Positions 47,696-58,106 of a DNA stretch of 64,000 bases are shown here, piece by piece (position 1 is the first letter of the stretch; every line of letters begins with the position of its first letter). The stretch lies in the NCBI GenBank assembly GCA_950295325.1, contig OX485804.1, positions 57,040,001 through 57,104,000 of the forward strand. Direction: 5' to 3'. Under the pieces are notes generated by a model. It was not told the DNA's origin. It did no database searches and worked only from the letters and a program-made list of their open reading frames with translations. Source of the stretch: Polytrichum commune (lineage: Eukaryota > Streptophyta > Polytrichopsida > Polytrichales > Polytrichaceae). Made by a program: the position numbers and the translations under genes.

Positions 47696-49228
47696 TGTGA
47701 GCCCAAATTAGGTGCCCACATTTGGTTTTAAACTGTGAAGCTTTTAAAACTTGGGTTCGGAATTTCTTTTAATTATTCAAAACATAAAAAGAGTGGTACA
47801 TTGAAATTTAATTTAGATTAAGCATTAGGCTAGATTGTTAGTAGTTACTAGTTAGTGCTAAAAGTGTGAAGTTGAGATTTTACAAATTAGTTAGTTGGGT
47901 CAATAGGATTTAGGCCTTAAGGCTTGGTGAGTTGGGTCGATTGTATTAAAATGGGCATTGTTAGTGTTCGTATTAGGGGGGGGGCAATGTACCCTAGCAA
48001 TTTATGGATCCAGGGGCCGGGACTCTCTGGTATGCTCGGGAGGCTGGTTTTTTACTCTCTCTGGGAGGAGCTGAGTGGAGGGCGCCGCTGCAAGAGGTCG
48101 GGAGATGGTTGCATCTTCCTGGGAGCAAGGAAGGTTACATGTGGGGGATAGGCTGAGAAGGGAGCAATGCTGCTAATCAACGGCCTAGAGTGCTGGTTCG
48201 GTGAGCTCGGAACCAACAATGGGGATGGTGATTTGTTGGATTGCCGCTCGGACATAGAAACAGGGGAACGCGTGCAAGAGGAATTGAATCGACGGAGAAT
48301 GGCTTGGCTGCCGAGGCTGCAAGGAAATCTCTGAGGGCTGGCGGCCACAATGTGGGCAACACTCTGGGTAGTTGCCTAAGAATTACTTCGGAAATCAGGA
48401 ACAGGGGGAAGGCGGTAAGGAGTCTGAAGGTAAGGATGCAGAAGCATGCATTCTTGAGTTGTCACCGAACTCGCTCAAACTAGGACAACAATTGTTGGGC
48501 GCAGCTCAAGTCCACGCGGGAATTCGGGAAGAAAATGGGTTGCTAGGCTGGTATTTGCAAGCTAGCAGACTAATACCGAGTCGAGGGCGCTGTAGCATTG
48601 GCACATGTTGATATCCTCGAGCCTGGGGAGGGGGATCTAGGCGGCGGTGGCCGAAGGGGGTGTCTGGACTGAGGAGTGCGGGTGTACCAGGCAGGCAACT
48701 AAACACAGTGGGGTGCATCAGTCACAGGCAGCACCAGCTGCTGGGAGCAGCCGCGGAGGTAAGGAATTTCCAGCGGGTGCAAAGCAGTCGGCCTAAGGGG
48801 CCAGAGCAGTAAGGTGCTGGGCTGGACTTGGTGGAGACGGTGACGAGGGAGTGAGGCGGTGCTCAACTGTCACCATGGAGGTGGTTAGAAGGATCCGGGC
48901 AGCAACGGATCTAAGCTAAGGATTAAAATTCAGCATTGGCCTTGAGGAATATTGTTAGGATTATGCCTTGGTTGAAGGCCGTAGTTTTAGGACAATGAGT
49001 GGACAACTCAACAAATGAATTGTGTGGCCATGACTCCAAGAGAGTAAAGTATTTCTAAATATTGGGCATGTGTGTTCTTGAATAAATTTTGAGTGTTGGC
49101 ATGACATTGTGGAATATGGGGGCAATCCCAACCTGATTAAGTAATGTCAGTCTGTCAGTCATGTGTATGTGAGTTGTAAGCCACCACCCGGACTACGACG
49201 CATAAGGGGTGGGGGTTTAGGGCTTACA
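47696..49228 (+). repeat. Ty3/gypsy 3' LTR
   Basis: About 1533 bp, starting TGTGAGCCCAAATTAGGTGC and ending in the block 'acccggactacgacgcataa', then GGCTTACA. Both ends match the solo LTR at 27982-29709. As there, AT-rich ends enclose a GC-rich core (about 47990-48900) with a poly-G run near 47976. Its place directly after gypsy pol identifies the family for all three LTRs. Open frames inside it (48052-48348 and others) are not gene-like. Confidence 0.8.
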
Positions 49229-49602
49229 CCTCCCCTTCGGTAGGTCTTGTTGAACTTCACCCGTCTAAATTACTTGATTTGAACATTAGAGTCGACTAAA
49301 AAGTCACCAAAAATGGGGACCAACTCAAGTGTTTATATGGAATCTCCCCTATTTGCCACTTCCAACACTTGTGTCAGTAATTTAAAAATAAAAGTAGGGG
49401 GGGAAGTCATTTTGCTCTATTTCGGGGCAACAAAACATTGATAAAATTTTGAGTTCTTTCTTAAGTTTGATTCTATTTGAGATGGTACACGAATGGTGAG
49501 AGGAGGAAAGAGATGCATGTGCACATAGATGGTAAAAAATATTGAGAATATTCTTTTGCGTCTCTCGGCTTGCCTTCGCCTCGCTTTTTATTAACTGATC
49601 AA
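49229..49602. other. Intergenic DNA, no gene recognised
   Basis: Short A-rich and G-run stretches only. Confidence 0.35.
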
Positions 49603-49830
49603 TTAAAACCACTGAACAAACTTGATTGACAAACATAGTTTATGCGCTGCTAATGTGGCAGTTTGTTGCGCATCTGACAAACTCACACCATCCATTCCAA
49701 TTAAGATTTGTCCTTCTACCACACAAACAATCCCACCTGTAGAATTCCCTTTTCCTTTTCCCATTTCAACTTCAGTAGGTTTACTTGTAACAGGAAATTG
49801 TATAGAGACAAGAACACGGCGACGTCTGAA
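49603..49830 (-). pseudogene. rpl16: Mitochondrial-type ribosomal protein L16, C-terminal fragment
   Basis: The intact protein is a large-subunit ribosomal protein of the mitochondrion, bacterial L16 family. The minus-strand frame reads 'FPVTSKPTEVEMGKGKGNS', then 'EGQILIGMDGVSLSDAQQ', 'TATLAAHKLCLSIKFVQW' and F-stop. This covers about the last 75 residues with the signature KPTEVxMGKGKGN and the plant mitochondrial ending AAHKLCLS.KFVQW. Compared with the family, the strongly conserved GWIARV is GGIVCV, and the region before PVTSKP has lost a few residues. The N-terminal half is absent. Upstream bases end 'tttctttgagtttcag', which resembles a splice acceptor, so a nuclear-transferred gene exon is possible, but a decayed mitochondrial insert is likelier. 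Confidence 0.8.
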
Positions 49831-50296
49831 ACTCAAAGAAACCCTCCAAAACTTTCCAAGTACACTCAAACAAAGCAAATGAACCCCAATCGATCCCCAC
49901 ACTTTTCGATTGTGCTCTATTTGTAGGTGTCGAACACATCGTAAGCTTTAAACTGACAAGGTCCTTGTAATAAAAGTTGAAATCTGAAACCCACCCTCGA
50001 AATGCGAGTGACGAGTCTGACGAATCATGAAGCCAAAGTTGAACAATCGGTTGATATGGTGGCATTAGCCATCATTTCATATTAACTTAGACTGGGCTGG
50101 GCTATCTTATCTCGTGCAAAGCGCTGCAGGCTTCTTATACTTATGACCCAGTAATTTAACAAAGGAAGCAGGCTTACTGCTTCCAGAAAAGGCTGGCATA
50201 TAAGTTACTGTGTGTGTAAGCAGGAGGGCTCGCATTCTTAAAACTATGATCACTTGAAGCCGCCCTCTATCCTTTCGTTGCTTTGCTGCAGCTCAT
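49831..50296. other. DNA flanking the rpl16 fragment, unassigned
   Basis: Less AT-rich than its surroundings, with words such as 'gcaaagcgctgcaggcttct'. It could be further organelle-derived DNA or part of a nuclear gene copy, but I recognise no other organelle gene. Confidence 0.3.
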
Positions 50297-50662
50297 GGGG
50301 AGGCGCCACACGTTTGAAAACGCCGGTTTCGAAACGGAGTTTGGTAAGCCAAAGTAAAGAGTAGAATTTCAGCCTTCACATGTGCCTGATTTCGAGGAGC
50401 TTGGTTTCAAGGTCGGTCCCTCTTTGATTGAGTATAAACGTTTGTTTTGAGTTTCAATCTACGATGGCTACTTTTGTAAGAGGTTTGAACCTCCGTTTGC
50501 GATCGGAGTTGAAAACGAACGGTTTTAACCCAAGAAAACAGAGGGATGAATACTGAGACCAAGATCCTCAAAGTGTGGCACATGTCAAGGCCAAAGTTCT
50601 TGTACCTTGACCCGCCAATCTCTGTTTTGAAACCAGCGTTTTCGAACATGTGTGGCCTCCCC
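50297..50662. mobile_element. Foldback-type inverted-repeat element
   Basis: The left arm begins GGGGAGGCGCCACACGTTTG, and the reverse complement of the right arm begins GGGGAGGCCACACATGTTCG. Both continue GAAAACGCYGGTTTC and stay alignable for about 170 bp each ('cacatgtgcc', 'gagga.cttggt', 'tccctct'), leaving almost no loop. The whole 366 bp could fold into one imperfect hairpin. No convincing target duplication was found. Open frames on both strands mirror each other because of the symmetry. Confidence 0.75.
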
Positions 50663-51105
50663 TACACACATAAGGTCGATATGATTGCATGCCACCTTGA
50701 AGCTATATTGGAATCCAAAACTAGGAGCAATCAAAGAGCTCACAAAGAGGACAAAACCATGATACTAATTACAATATACCTTACATATCTTAGAACTCAT
50801 CCCAACAAGGTTTAAGTGAAATTAGGCCTTCTTGTTTCAGAGAGAAAATTGGACTAGCTACTAACTTAATGATATTCATGACATTACTTAGCATTGTGGG
50901 CCATGGGATTAGAATCATGGGATGCTTAGTTTAGAATTTCGAATACCCTTGCCAAAGTTTCGCATCCCATGGTCATATATCTAGGGTCCACAGAACAAAT
51001 GCACAATGCTCAATGTTGTTTTGTTACATTTTATTGCAATCCCCCTCTCCCCCTTCCCATTTTTGCATGAAGTTGCACATTAGATATAGAAAATGATAAT
51101 ATAAA
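50663..51105. other. Intergenic DNA, no gene recognised
   Basis: Nothing recognised. Confidence 0.35.
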
Positions 51106-51112
51106 TGAGTAC

Positions 51113-51328
51113 AAGGGGAGGGGGGGGGGTTAACCGGCATTCCACTAGAGAACATGGCGTGATAAAAGATAGGTTTTGCTTAGATTTTTGTATAAAGCCA
51201 TAAATCGTTAGAAAAGAATTCTTTTGAAGAATATAATAGATATGGAATATTACATGTGTATGTTCATTATTTCACATCCCCCCTAAAATTACAAGAGAGT
51301 TTACCCCCCCCCCCCCCTTTCCCTCATG
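51113..51328. mobile_element. Small MITE with G/C-run ends and 7-bp target duplication
   Basis: TGAGTAC flanks both sides (51106-51112 and 51329-51335). The left end is AAGGGGAGGGGGGGGGTTAA. The reverse complement of the right end is CATGAGGGAAAGGGGGGGGG and continues to GTAAAC, so both ends carry a G run leading into GTWAAC. The interior 'gtgataaaagatagg' resembles 'gcgataaaaaatagg' of the element at 22911-23223. It is 216 bp with no coding capacity. Confidence 0.55.
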
Positions 51329-51335
51329 TGAGTAC

Positions 51336-52213
51336 CATGACAACTGAGTTCATGGACATATCGGCTTATGTAGATGTGGTTGGTTGTTTTTGGATCCCCC
51401 CCCCCCCTTGTCCACAAAAATAATGCTACACGGAGTAGTTTGCTCCGGTTGAGGATGTCACCATAAACGATTTGAAGAAGCCTTTCAAAATGTCCATTTT
51501 ACCCATTGGATATTATGTTTTCGCTATCACCTACATCAACAAAGAAAAAGAATCATGATGCTAGGTCCGAGGGAAGATTGGTATAATTTTTGTAAGGATT
51601 AATTATCACATTGGAATAGGATATATATAACAACCTATGACTATTTACTCTTTACTCCCTTTTGATATGGTTGATTATTGATATTTTCACTCTTGAAGGT
51701 TCATTTGTGCTACTTATAGTCGTGTGTGATTCCATCATGTATGTAGACCCCGAAATATTCTATCTGCATGTTTTTACATTCATCGTGAAGCTCAAGAGGC
51801 AATAATTTACTCAAGGCTTTTGTCATGAGTTTTTGCATTGGTCCATTAATTACTTCACATTCAATTGTAATTCAAATAACATTTCATCAACTAGACATAT
51901 CACATTCACTTACAATTCAATTTCTCATGAAAAAAACCAAGGCCAACTACTTGCAAAAGGAAAGTATTGCCGTGGAGACATTTCATCAAAGTATATACAC
52001 AAAGCCATCGCTACATATACTGAAGTGATATTCAAGATATAGCCGTACAATGTAATTGATTTCCATACTTAGATTAGACAATATTAAATCATCTTAACTA
52101 GGACAACTTGGATACTAAAAGGACTTCTCGATGCCTAAGCCGTCATTTATATTGGCTCAACTACTCAACAGACTATAGCCTTGTTTTCTCTTTCAACTCT
52201 CTAAGTTGCTTCT

Positions 52214-52253
<40 letters not shown>

Positions 52254-52559
52254 GTGAGTCATGTACTCATGTCTTGCCATTATGTTCATATTGGTTGGCT
52301 TCGTTGCTCGGCTTTCGATATAAACAACCTTTCTCACACATTCCAATACGTTTTCAATTCTCAACCTTCGTCCTTTCATTCTGGGCTCCATTCTTAATCT
52401 CCACATTCTCATGCTCGAACTCTCATTCTGCCATCTCTAGACTCACAACAATACTAATTTCACTTCCTCTCACAAGTTTCACACATTCACGATGATTAGT
52501 TGCCCAAGATGACACATGACTCCAACATAATTTTTATGTCAACTATATTCTACTTGACT
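51336..52559. other. Intergenic DNA with simple repeats
   Basis: Contains a poly-C run at about 51397-51408 and a (CT)n microsatellite at 52214-52251. No gene recognised. Confidence 0.4.
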
Positions 52560-53045
52560 CAACGTCCTCCCCTATCGCATGAGATCACAATGTAAGGCTA
52601 TACACCCAAAGATGCCACTGTAATGCTAGGTTCAAACCCGACATAATATGCTGCATCTTAGGCCACCCATACAACTCCCCACCACCAGAAGCACCTACAC
52701 TAGCAATTACTATACAATTCATTAAATTCACATATTGCAATGACAGATTCTCTGTTGAAACAAGAGAATAGAAAATTACAAAATATCAACCACTCATCAA
52801 CAATATAATAGCAAGAGGCTGGAACGTAGCCCCACTTATTGTATTAGCATCAGGTGCCAGAGCCACAACTCACATCCCCTCGATGAACGAACTCGAAACA
52901 AAGCTTAAACTCCCTACATCACAAATTAGGAGCACGTTCAAACAAATCAATATAATCGCCATACAATACGCACACTCAATATTAATCCATAAAAGACGGA
53001 TAGAAAATAGGCAACCCATCACATACTTACAAAATCATAATTAAA
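52560..53045 (+). pseudogene. RLE-type LINE, 3' end with endonuclease and C-terminal region
   Basis: The A/C-rich sense strand reads, with frameshifts, 'RHNMLH' and 'LGHPYNSPPPEAPTLA', then 'ITIQFIKFTYCNDRFSVET', a stop, 'YQPLINNIIARGWNVAPLIV', 'LASGARATTHIPSMNELETK', and 'QINIIAIQYAHSILIHKRRI' ending ENRQPI. The 'KY.pLi..i.a.GW.V.pLiv..Garg' pattern after an 'IQFIxFTY' strand is what I know from the restriction-like endonuclease and adjoining C-terminus of R2/NeSL/Utopia-type non-LTR retrotransposons. It ends near an A/T-rich 3' terminus at about 53050. Stops and frameshifts make it a pseudogene. It is related to 29740-30260. Confidence 0.6.
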
Positions 53046-53064
53046 ATTTTATGAGCCCAACACA

Positions 53065-53077
53065 CCCCCCCCCCCCG
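53065..53077. repeat. Poly-C tract
   Basis: A run of 12 C followed by the palindrome GGTTAACC. The motif resembles the G-run/GTTAAC end of the MITE at 51113-51328, so it may mark a truncated family member. Confidence 0.6.
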
Positions 53078-53227
53078 GTTAACCGGTAAAACCACTAGTT
53101 ACTAGCATAGTGTCTACTCCCTGCAAAGGGTGAAGTAGTATTACATCCAATGCCACTACCATGGGGTATGGCCACGGATGTCGTACGAACAGACACTTTA
53201 TTCACTCCGGCCCCCCTAGTTGGGACC

Positions 53228-53256
53228 GGAGTTCTTCTTCTTCTTCTTCTTCTGTA
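53228..53256. repeat. (TTC)n microsatellite
   Basis: Seven to eight TTC units, preceded by a small ACTCCGG/CCGGAGT hairpin at about 53197-53232. Confidence 0.85.
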
Positions 53257-53409
53257 AGGCTATATCCACTCAACAATCCTCTCACATGTAGTCTTTGCCG
53301 ATCTATGGCTAAATCTATCTTCGAATCACCCAAACACTGGGGATGGAGACTCTCAACTTCCTCTCGTTCTTGGCTTGTAGCCTTCCCGCTACCTCAACAA
53401 CTTCTTAAA

Positions 53410-54480
53410 CCAAAACAAAATCACATTTTTTTGTTCGAGTGTTTATGGTTGAGGATCGTAATGGTGATATTGTGCAGGTTTCCTTTGGTTGCCTTTATTG
53501 ACCAATTATATGTGGATTCTATGATTGTGTGGTGGTTTGTTGGGTGCACATAGCCTACACCATTCCATTTTGAGGACAGTGCATTGCCTTGTGAGCCAAA
53601 GATGATATCTCTGGTATGTGATGAGTTGTATCTTTTGAGTAACAGTGGGCCTATGAGGGGGGATGAATAGTATGAGTGGGTCAGTTGGAAGGTGATTATT
53701 ACGAGGGTTGTGATTGAGGGGTGTTTGCTTTGGAGTTGATTAATGGGTAGGATGATTTTTGGGTTTATCTCTTGGTAGTATGGTGATGTGTTTATTGAGG
53801 AGTCGTGCAATTATAGCAGCGGTAGTACGGAGACGTATCTACTATAGGGAAGGTTGTAGGGTGGCTAGTAGTGGATTGGTTCAATTTTCCATGTGACGTT
53901 CCCATAGTCATGTGAGTTGTTCTAGGGAGATTGTAGATGTGTATCTTCCAACACGGTCAAATATTCTTGCTTCTTCTTGTTGTACTTGTATTATGAGTTC
54001 TGAAGCTATTATGTCTTTGTTTAGGTTACATTCTTCTATAATGAGGGTGAGGGGTGGGGTTTTAATTGGGGCACGGACAAAGTGGGAGCCTTTGGTTTGT
54101 GGGATGTGAAGATTGTTGGGGCATTGATGGAGTTTGCTGTTGTTTACTTGTCATTGAGGAAAGTGTTGGCTAGTGATAGGTTGTGTTCGTAGATTAAGTT
54201 ATTCGTGTTTATAATGTGTTATCCATCAGTCCATTTTTTTTATGGGTCCATGGGATTGTGCCATTGGCACAAAAATTGTTGGTGTATGGCTTTTGCTCCC
54301 CATTGATAATTTCTTTTCCAAACTCTTTCGTCAATGATTGACTGGATGAGGATTATGTTTGTGTTATTGGTAATTGGGTGGGTGGTGAGACGAGGTGTGT
54401 TCGTGTGGTTTTGGTTTTGGAGGATGGCGTCTATCATATGTTCTGTAGGTTTATCCATTCATTGAGTTGATCCCCATGCA
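53410..54480 (-). pseudogene. Coding remnant, probably upstream part of an RLE-type LINE
   Basis: The minus strand is A/C-rich and coding-like over about 1 kb, opposite in direction to 52560-53045. Segments read 'IDERVWKRNYQWGAKAIHQQ' (about 54255-54330), 'LIIEECNLNKDIIASELIIQ' and 'EEARIFDRVGRYTSTISLEQ' (about 53910-54050), 'RLRTTAAIIARLLNKHITIL' (about 53760-53830) and 'NALSSKWNGVGYVHPTNHHT' (about 53530-53595). TGA codons and frameshifts lie between them. No catalytic motif was seen. The assignment to the same retroelement type as 52560-53045 rests on composition and general style. It could instead be an unrelated decayed gene. Confidence 0.45.
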
Positions 54481-54839
54481 TTTTAATTGAACCATTGTTA
54501 TAACTAGAGGATAATAGTAGCCGTAAAGGAGAAGAAGTTTTCTTTCACTCTAAGCTTCACATTGGCAGCTTCAATTCAATTCCTTCGCTTCCAAGCAATG
54601 CGCAAATTATTTCCAAGGTGAAAGTGAGAGAACACGGTGGAGGTGCACGTAAGATATGTGGGTCTTATGTGATGACTCTTCTCGATCGGAGGCCCACATT
54701 GTGGTTAAGAACGGACACCAAAAAGACTTGATCGTATGTTACGATGAGATTTGAATATGTGTTCAAAATATGGACACCATTTCTAGGTTTAAGAGGAAAC
54801 ATAGTTGAAAGGACCAGGATGTTCATTTAAAAGGACATT
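54481..54839. other. Intergenic DNA, no gene recognised
   Basis: Nothing recognised. Confidence 0.35.
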
Positions 54840-55460
54840 GAGCTACCTTCACTTTGGACTCTTGTAACATTTACATCTAAACTCCGATTCTGCAACTTAA
54901 AATGGCGAGCCTCACAATTCACAATTGCCAATTGGATGAGACAATTCCTGAACCAATCCACCATATATGGACGTATACATGGAGTTGGAAGTGGCCACCA
55001 ACAACATGCCTTAACATATAGGAAGTGGAACCATCATAATCAAAGCACTTGGCCGGTGTGACAGACCTATGTGATCGTTCAAAAAGGAGGAGGGTTCATT
55101 CACTTTGGACTCTTATAACTTCTCCATTTGAACTCGTATAACTTCTCCATTTGGATTCTTATAACTTCTTCATCTGGACTCTTCATAACTCCTTTGTTTA
55201 AACTCTGAGCATGAAACTTCAAACGACAATCCTCATGATTCGCAATTACCAACTACATGAGACAAATCCCAAGCCGATCCGATCTGATTTGATCCAACGG
55301 GTAGGATCGAACGGGTAGGATCGAATGAGCGTATTCGTGGAGGTGGAAGCGGCCGCCACCGACAATAAGGCCACCACATACACACCACCTTATGTAGGCA
55401 GCATCGAAGCATGCATCCATCCCTCCCTCCCCCCCTCCCTCCATCCATCCATAATCGAAG
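54840..55460 (+). repeat. Two direct copies of a dispersed repeat
   Basis: The copies at about 54840-55060 and 55090-55400 share 'ttcactttggactctt', 'taactt', 'cctca.gattc.caattacc', 'catgagaca' and 'ggtggaagcgg..gccacc'. The second copy contains three tandem variants of 'ctcttataacttctccattt' at 55105-55190. A third relative lies at 8870-8990. (CCCT)n and CCATCCAT runs follow at 55415-55452. Confidence 0.65.
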
Positions 55461-56160
55461 GCACTTGGCCACAGTACCTTTAAAAGCTAGGAACTCGGAA
55501 GGCTGTGGAAGCACCGCCATTGTAAGAGGGGTTGGGCTACCTAACACATCACTTGCGTAACCACCCGACTTTCCCGCATTCCTAGGCCCTCTACGCGTGT
55601 GAGAAACTAAACCCCTGTAAGAGGACGGGGGCGAAAAACAATGTTACTTTCGACACAAAGGCAAGGGCAAGGGCGAGCAAGGCCAAGAAGGGTTGAAGCG
55701 CTCACTAGCTGGGGGTTGGGAAAGTAGAGGGAGCGGTGTCAGTGGAGAGCAGGTTTACTTACATACTTACATACATACAGGCAGCCACTGTAAGAATGAA
55801 GTAACTTAGTGTATGTGAGGGAGGGAGGGAGGGAGTACGGGGGCGAGGAGAGGAGGAGGCCTGGCCTTCAGATAGCGAGCCAACGGGCCCTGCATATATA
55901 TTAACTTCTAGTCCCAGCCTCCAGTTGGGTGCGTCCAATGAGTGAGCAAGACGTTGGCCTGCATCCAGGTCGAGTCACGGGTTGAATAAAGGGCAGCCTG
56001 CCTCCCCCTCCCTCCTCTCACGCTCTTGTCATCCACTTCTGGTGATGGGATGGATGGCGTTGGTGGTGGTGTTTCTTGTCGGCTAACTTTTGTGTTGATG
56101 GATAACTTGATTATGATCCCCATCGGCTGTGGAAGAAGTTATTGACAATCATTGTAATTT
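55461..56160. other. GC-rich region with simple repeats, no gene assigned
   Basis: Contains (TACA/TTAC)n at about 55751-55780 and (GGGA)n at about 55817-55836. The higher GC content is unusual for this window and could indicate an old promoter or CpG-rich area, but no supported coding sequence adjoins it. Confidence 0.35.
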
Positions 56161-56238
56161 TGTCAACCAAACATGAGCCTGAGGAGTAGGTAGCCCAATG
56201 TTATATTGTTCATGTGTATTGATACACGACATCCACAT

Positions 56239-56263
56239 GAGAGAGAGAGAGAGAGAGAGAGAG
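56239..56263. repeat. (GA)n microsatellite
   Basis: About twelve GA units. Confidence 0.9.
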
Positions 56264-57385
56264 CTGACTTTTCAAAACTTTCACAAAGTTTGAACTTCCT
56301 CTTTTCAGAGGCCAAATCCTTCAAGTTCTTCTTCATTGTAATGCAAGGGTGGGTGGGTGGGAATGTTTACAAGACTCTTTCTAAGTCACTTACCTTGCCC
56401 TATTTCACCATTACATAATGCTTTGCATAAGAGAGTCCTTTGCAATCATATATTGATGAGTGTATTGTATCACCTAAGTATTCTATGCCATATCCTAACT
56501 TGCCTTGCAATGATGAGTGCCTCATTTAAATGCTTTGTGAACAAATGGTTCTCATTACCCATTTGTGTGGTTCCATTTATCCCATGCTTTGGAGTCTAAT
56601 CCCCAACCTTCCTGCTCTAATGCAAAATGTATCTATCTAATCCACTACATGTATGAGGTACTTACAAAGAGGAAATAATCCTATTAGTCTCAACCAATGG
56701 AAATGCATAAAATGTCATAATCACAAAACAATACTGCATTGAACGTGTGAAGGGCCTGCCTCACCTGTGCCCATGCAACCAACCAACAAAAAATGAGGAT
56801 TAGTTACGTACACAAGGTAAATAACAGCAGGACCCAGTTGTTATCCATGTCGCACACTTAGACTCCATTTCAAAAACATCAAAGTATTTCAAAAAAAGTT
56901 ACACTCATTGTCAAACCACATATGAGTGTTCAAACCTGTTCTTTTGCCACGATGGGGTAACTCCAAGTAGAATACTCTTCTTGGTGGTGACTCCTAATCC
57001 TTCACTCTTAGCACTTAACTAATACCCTAATTCACAATAAGTTGGCCGCACCTTCCTCTACTGTGAATAGTAGAAAAGAGGCTCCGTTTTAGGGTTAAGG
57101 GTTTATATTGGAGTCCTTACCTATGGTAAGTTCTCTCAACCCTAATTTTGGCTTTAGGTTTGAGACGTGGGTCCCATCTATCACTAAGCTCATATTATCT
57201 TTTTCATCCATTCCTCCGTAGTGTTTGCTTCATGGTAAGTACAAATTCTTACCATGTGCTTGGGTCTTAGTATTTTTTGGCTTATTGGTCATTTATGCCA
57301 TCAATAAAGGTCATTGCCACGCGCTTGATCATAAAGGTAGTTTTTGAGTTTCAAAACATTATACGGTAAGGCATTAAACAAGAGC

Positions 57386-57386
<1 letters not shown>
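56264..57386. other. Intergenic DNA, no gene recognised
   Basis: Nothing recognised beyond short chance frames. Confidence 0.35.

Positions 57387-57419
<33 letters not shown>
57387..57419. repeat. (GA)n microsatellite
   Basis: About sixteen GA units, directly before the duplicated segment. Confidence 0.9.
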
Positions 57420-57420
<1 letters not shown>

Positions 57421-57421
<1 letters not shown>

Positions 57422-58010
57422 TTGTTGTTGCGTTTCGGCAATGCTTGGACATGATGGCCAAGGATTCATGCAACCCATGTAAGCTCCAGTCAGAGGTGCA
57501 CAATGTTGGGTGACCTCCTTATACTTCGTAAGGTGTGTTTTTGGTTTTTTGGTTTTTTGGTTTTATAATTTTTTCAAAAAAAAACAAGGAATTGACTTTG
57601 AAATTAGTGTCAAGGATCACGAATTAGTCCAGTGAGATGAAGTTGGTATAAATCGACCATATAAACCTATAAGTAACTTTATGGAGTTGTAACTTTGCCA
57701 ATCAAGCATGAGTCTGAGTGATTCAATGGTGTGTTCTTGTATATTGGAAAGAAATAAACAATGTAAGTACAAGTACTTGCCGTTGTGTTTGGGCAGTGCT
57801 TGTATGTGATGGCCAAGGATTCATGGCATCCATGTAAGCTCCAATCGAAGGTGCAAAATGGTGGGTGAGTTCTTTATAGTTTGTAAAGTATGCTTTTGGT
57901 TTTAATTTAAGAAAAAATATAAGAAGAATTGACATAGCATTAGAGACTTTGAATTATTGTAATGAGATTAAATTGGCATGAATCACCCATGAAATTATAA
58001 GGAGTAAGTG
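57421..58010 (+). repeat. Direct duplication with a period of about 355 bp
   Basis: The copies 57421-57690 and 57775-58010 share 'gatggccaaggattcatg', 'catgtaagctcca', 'aggtgca.aatg.tgggtga', 'aggaattgac' and 'tgagat.aa.ttgg'. A (GGTTTTTT)n stretch lies at 57541-57570 in the first copy. They are diverged, so older than the duplication at 16274. Confidence 0.8.
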
Positions 58011-58090
58011 TATAGTGGATCCCTTGATATGGTTGTCACAAATTCCAAGCCTCATGTTACAATTTCATAACACCTACAAAGGTGGGATGG

Positions 58091-58106
58091 TACCCCCCCC
58101 CCCCCC
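58091..58106. repeat. Poly-C tract
   Basis: Run of about 15 C. Confidence 0.85.

Noticed and set aside
49603-49830. Direct evidence for U-to-C RNA editing from the rpl16 differences
   Set aside because: The same C-to-T differences are expected from decay of a methylated nuclear insert, and the copy also has deletions and non-C/T changes.
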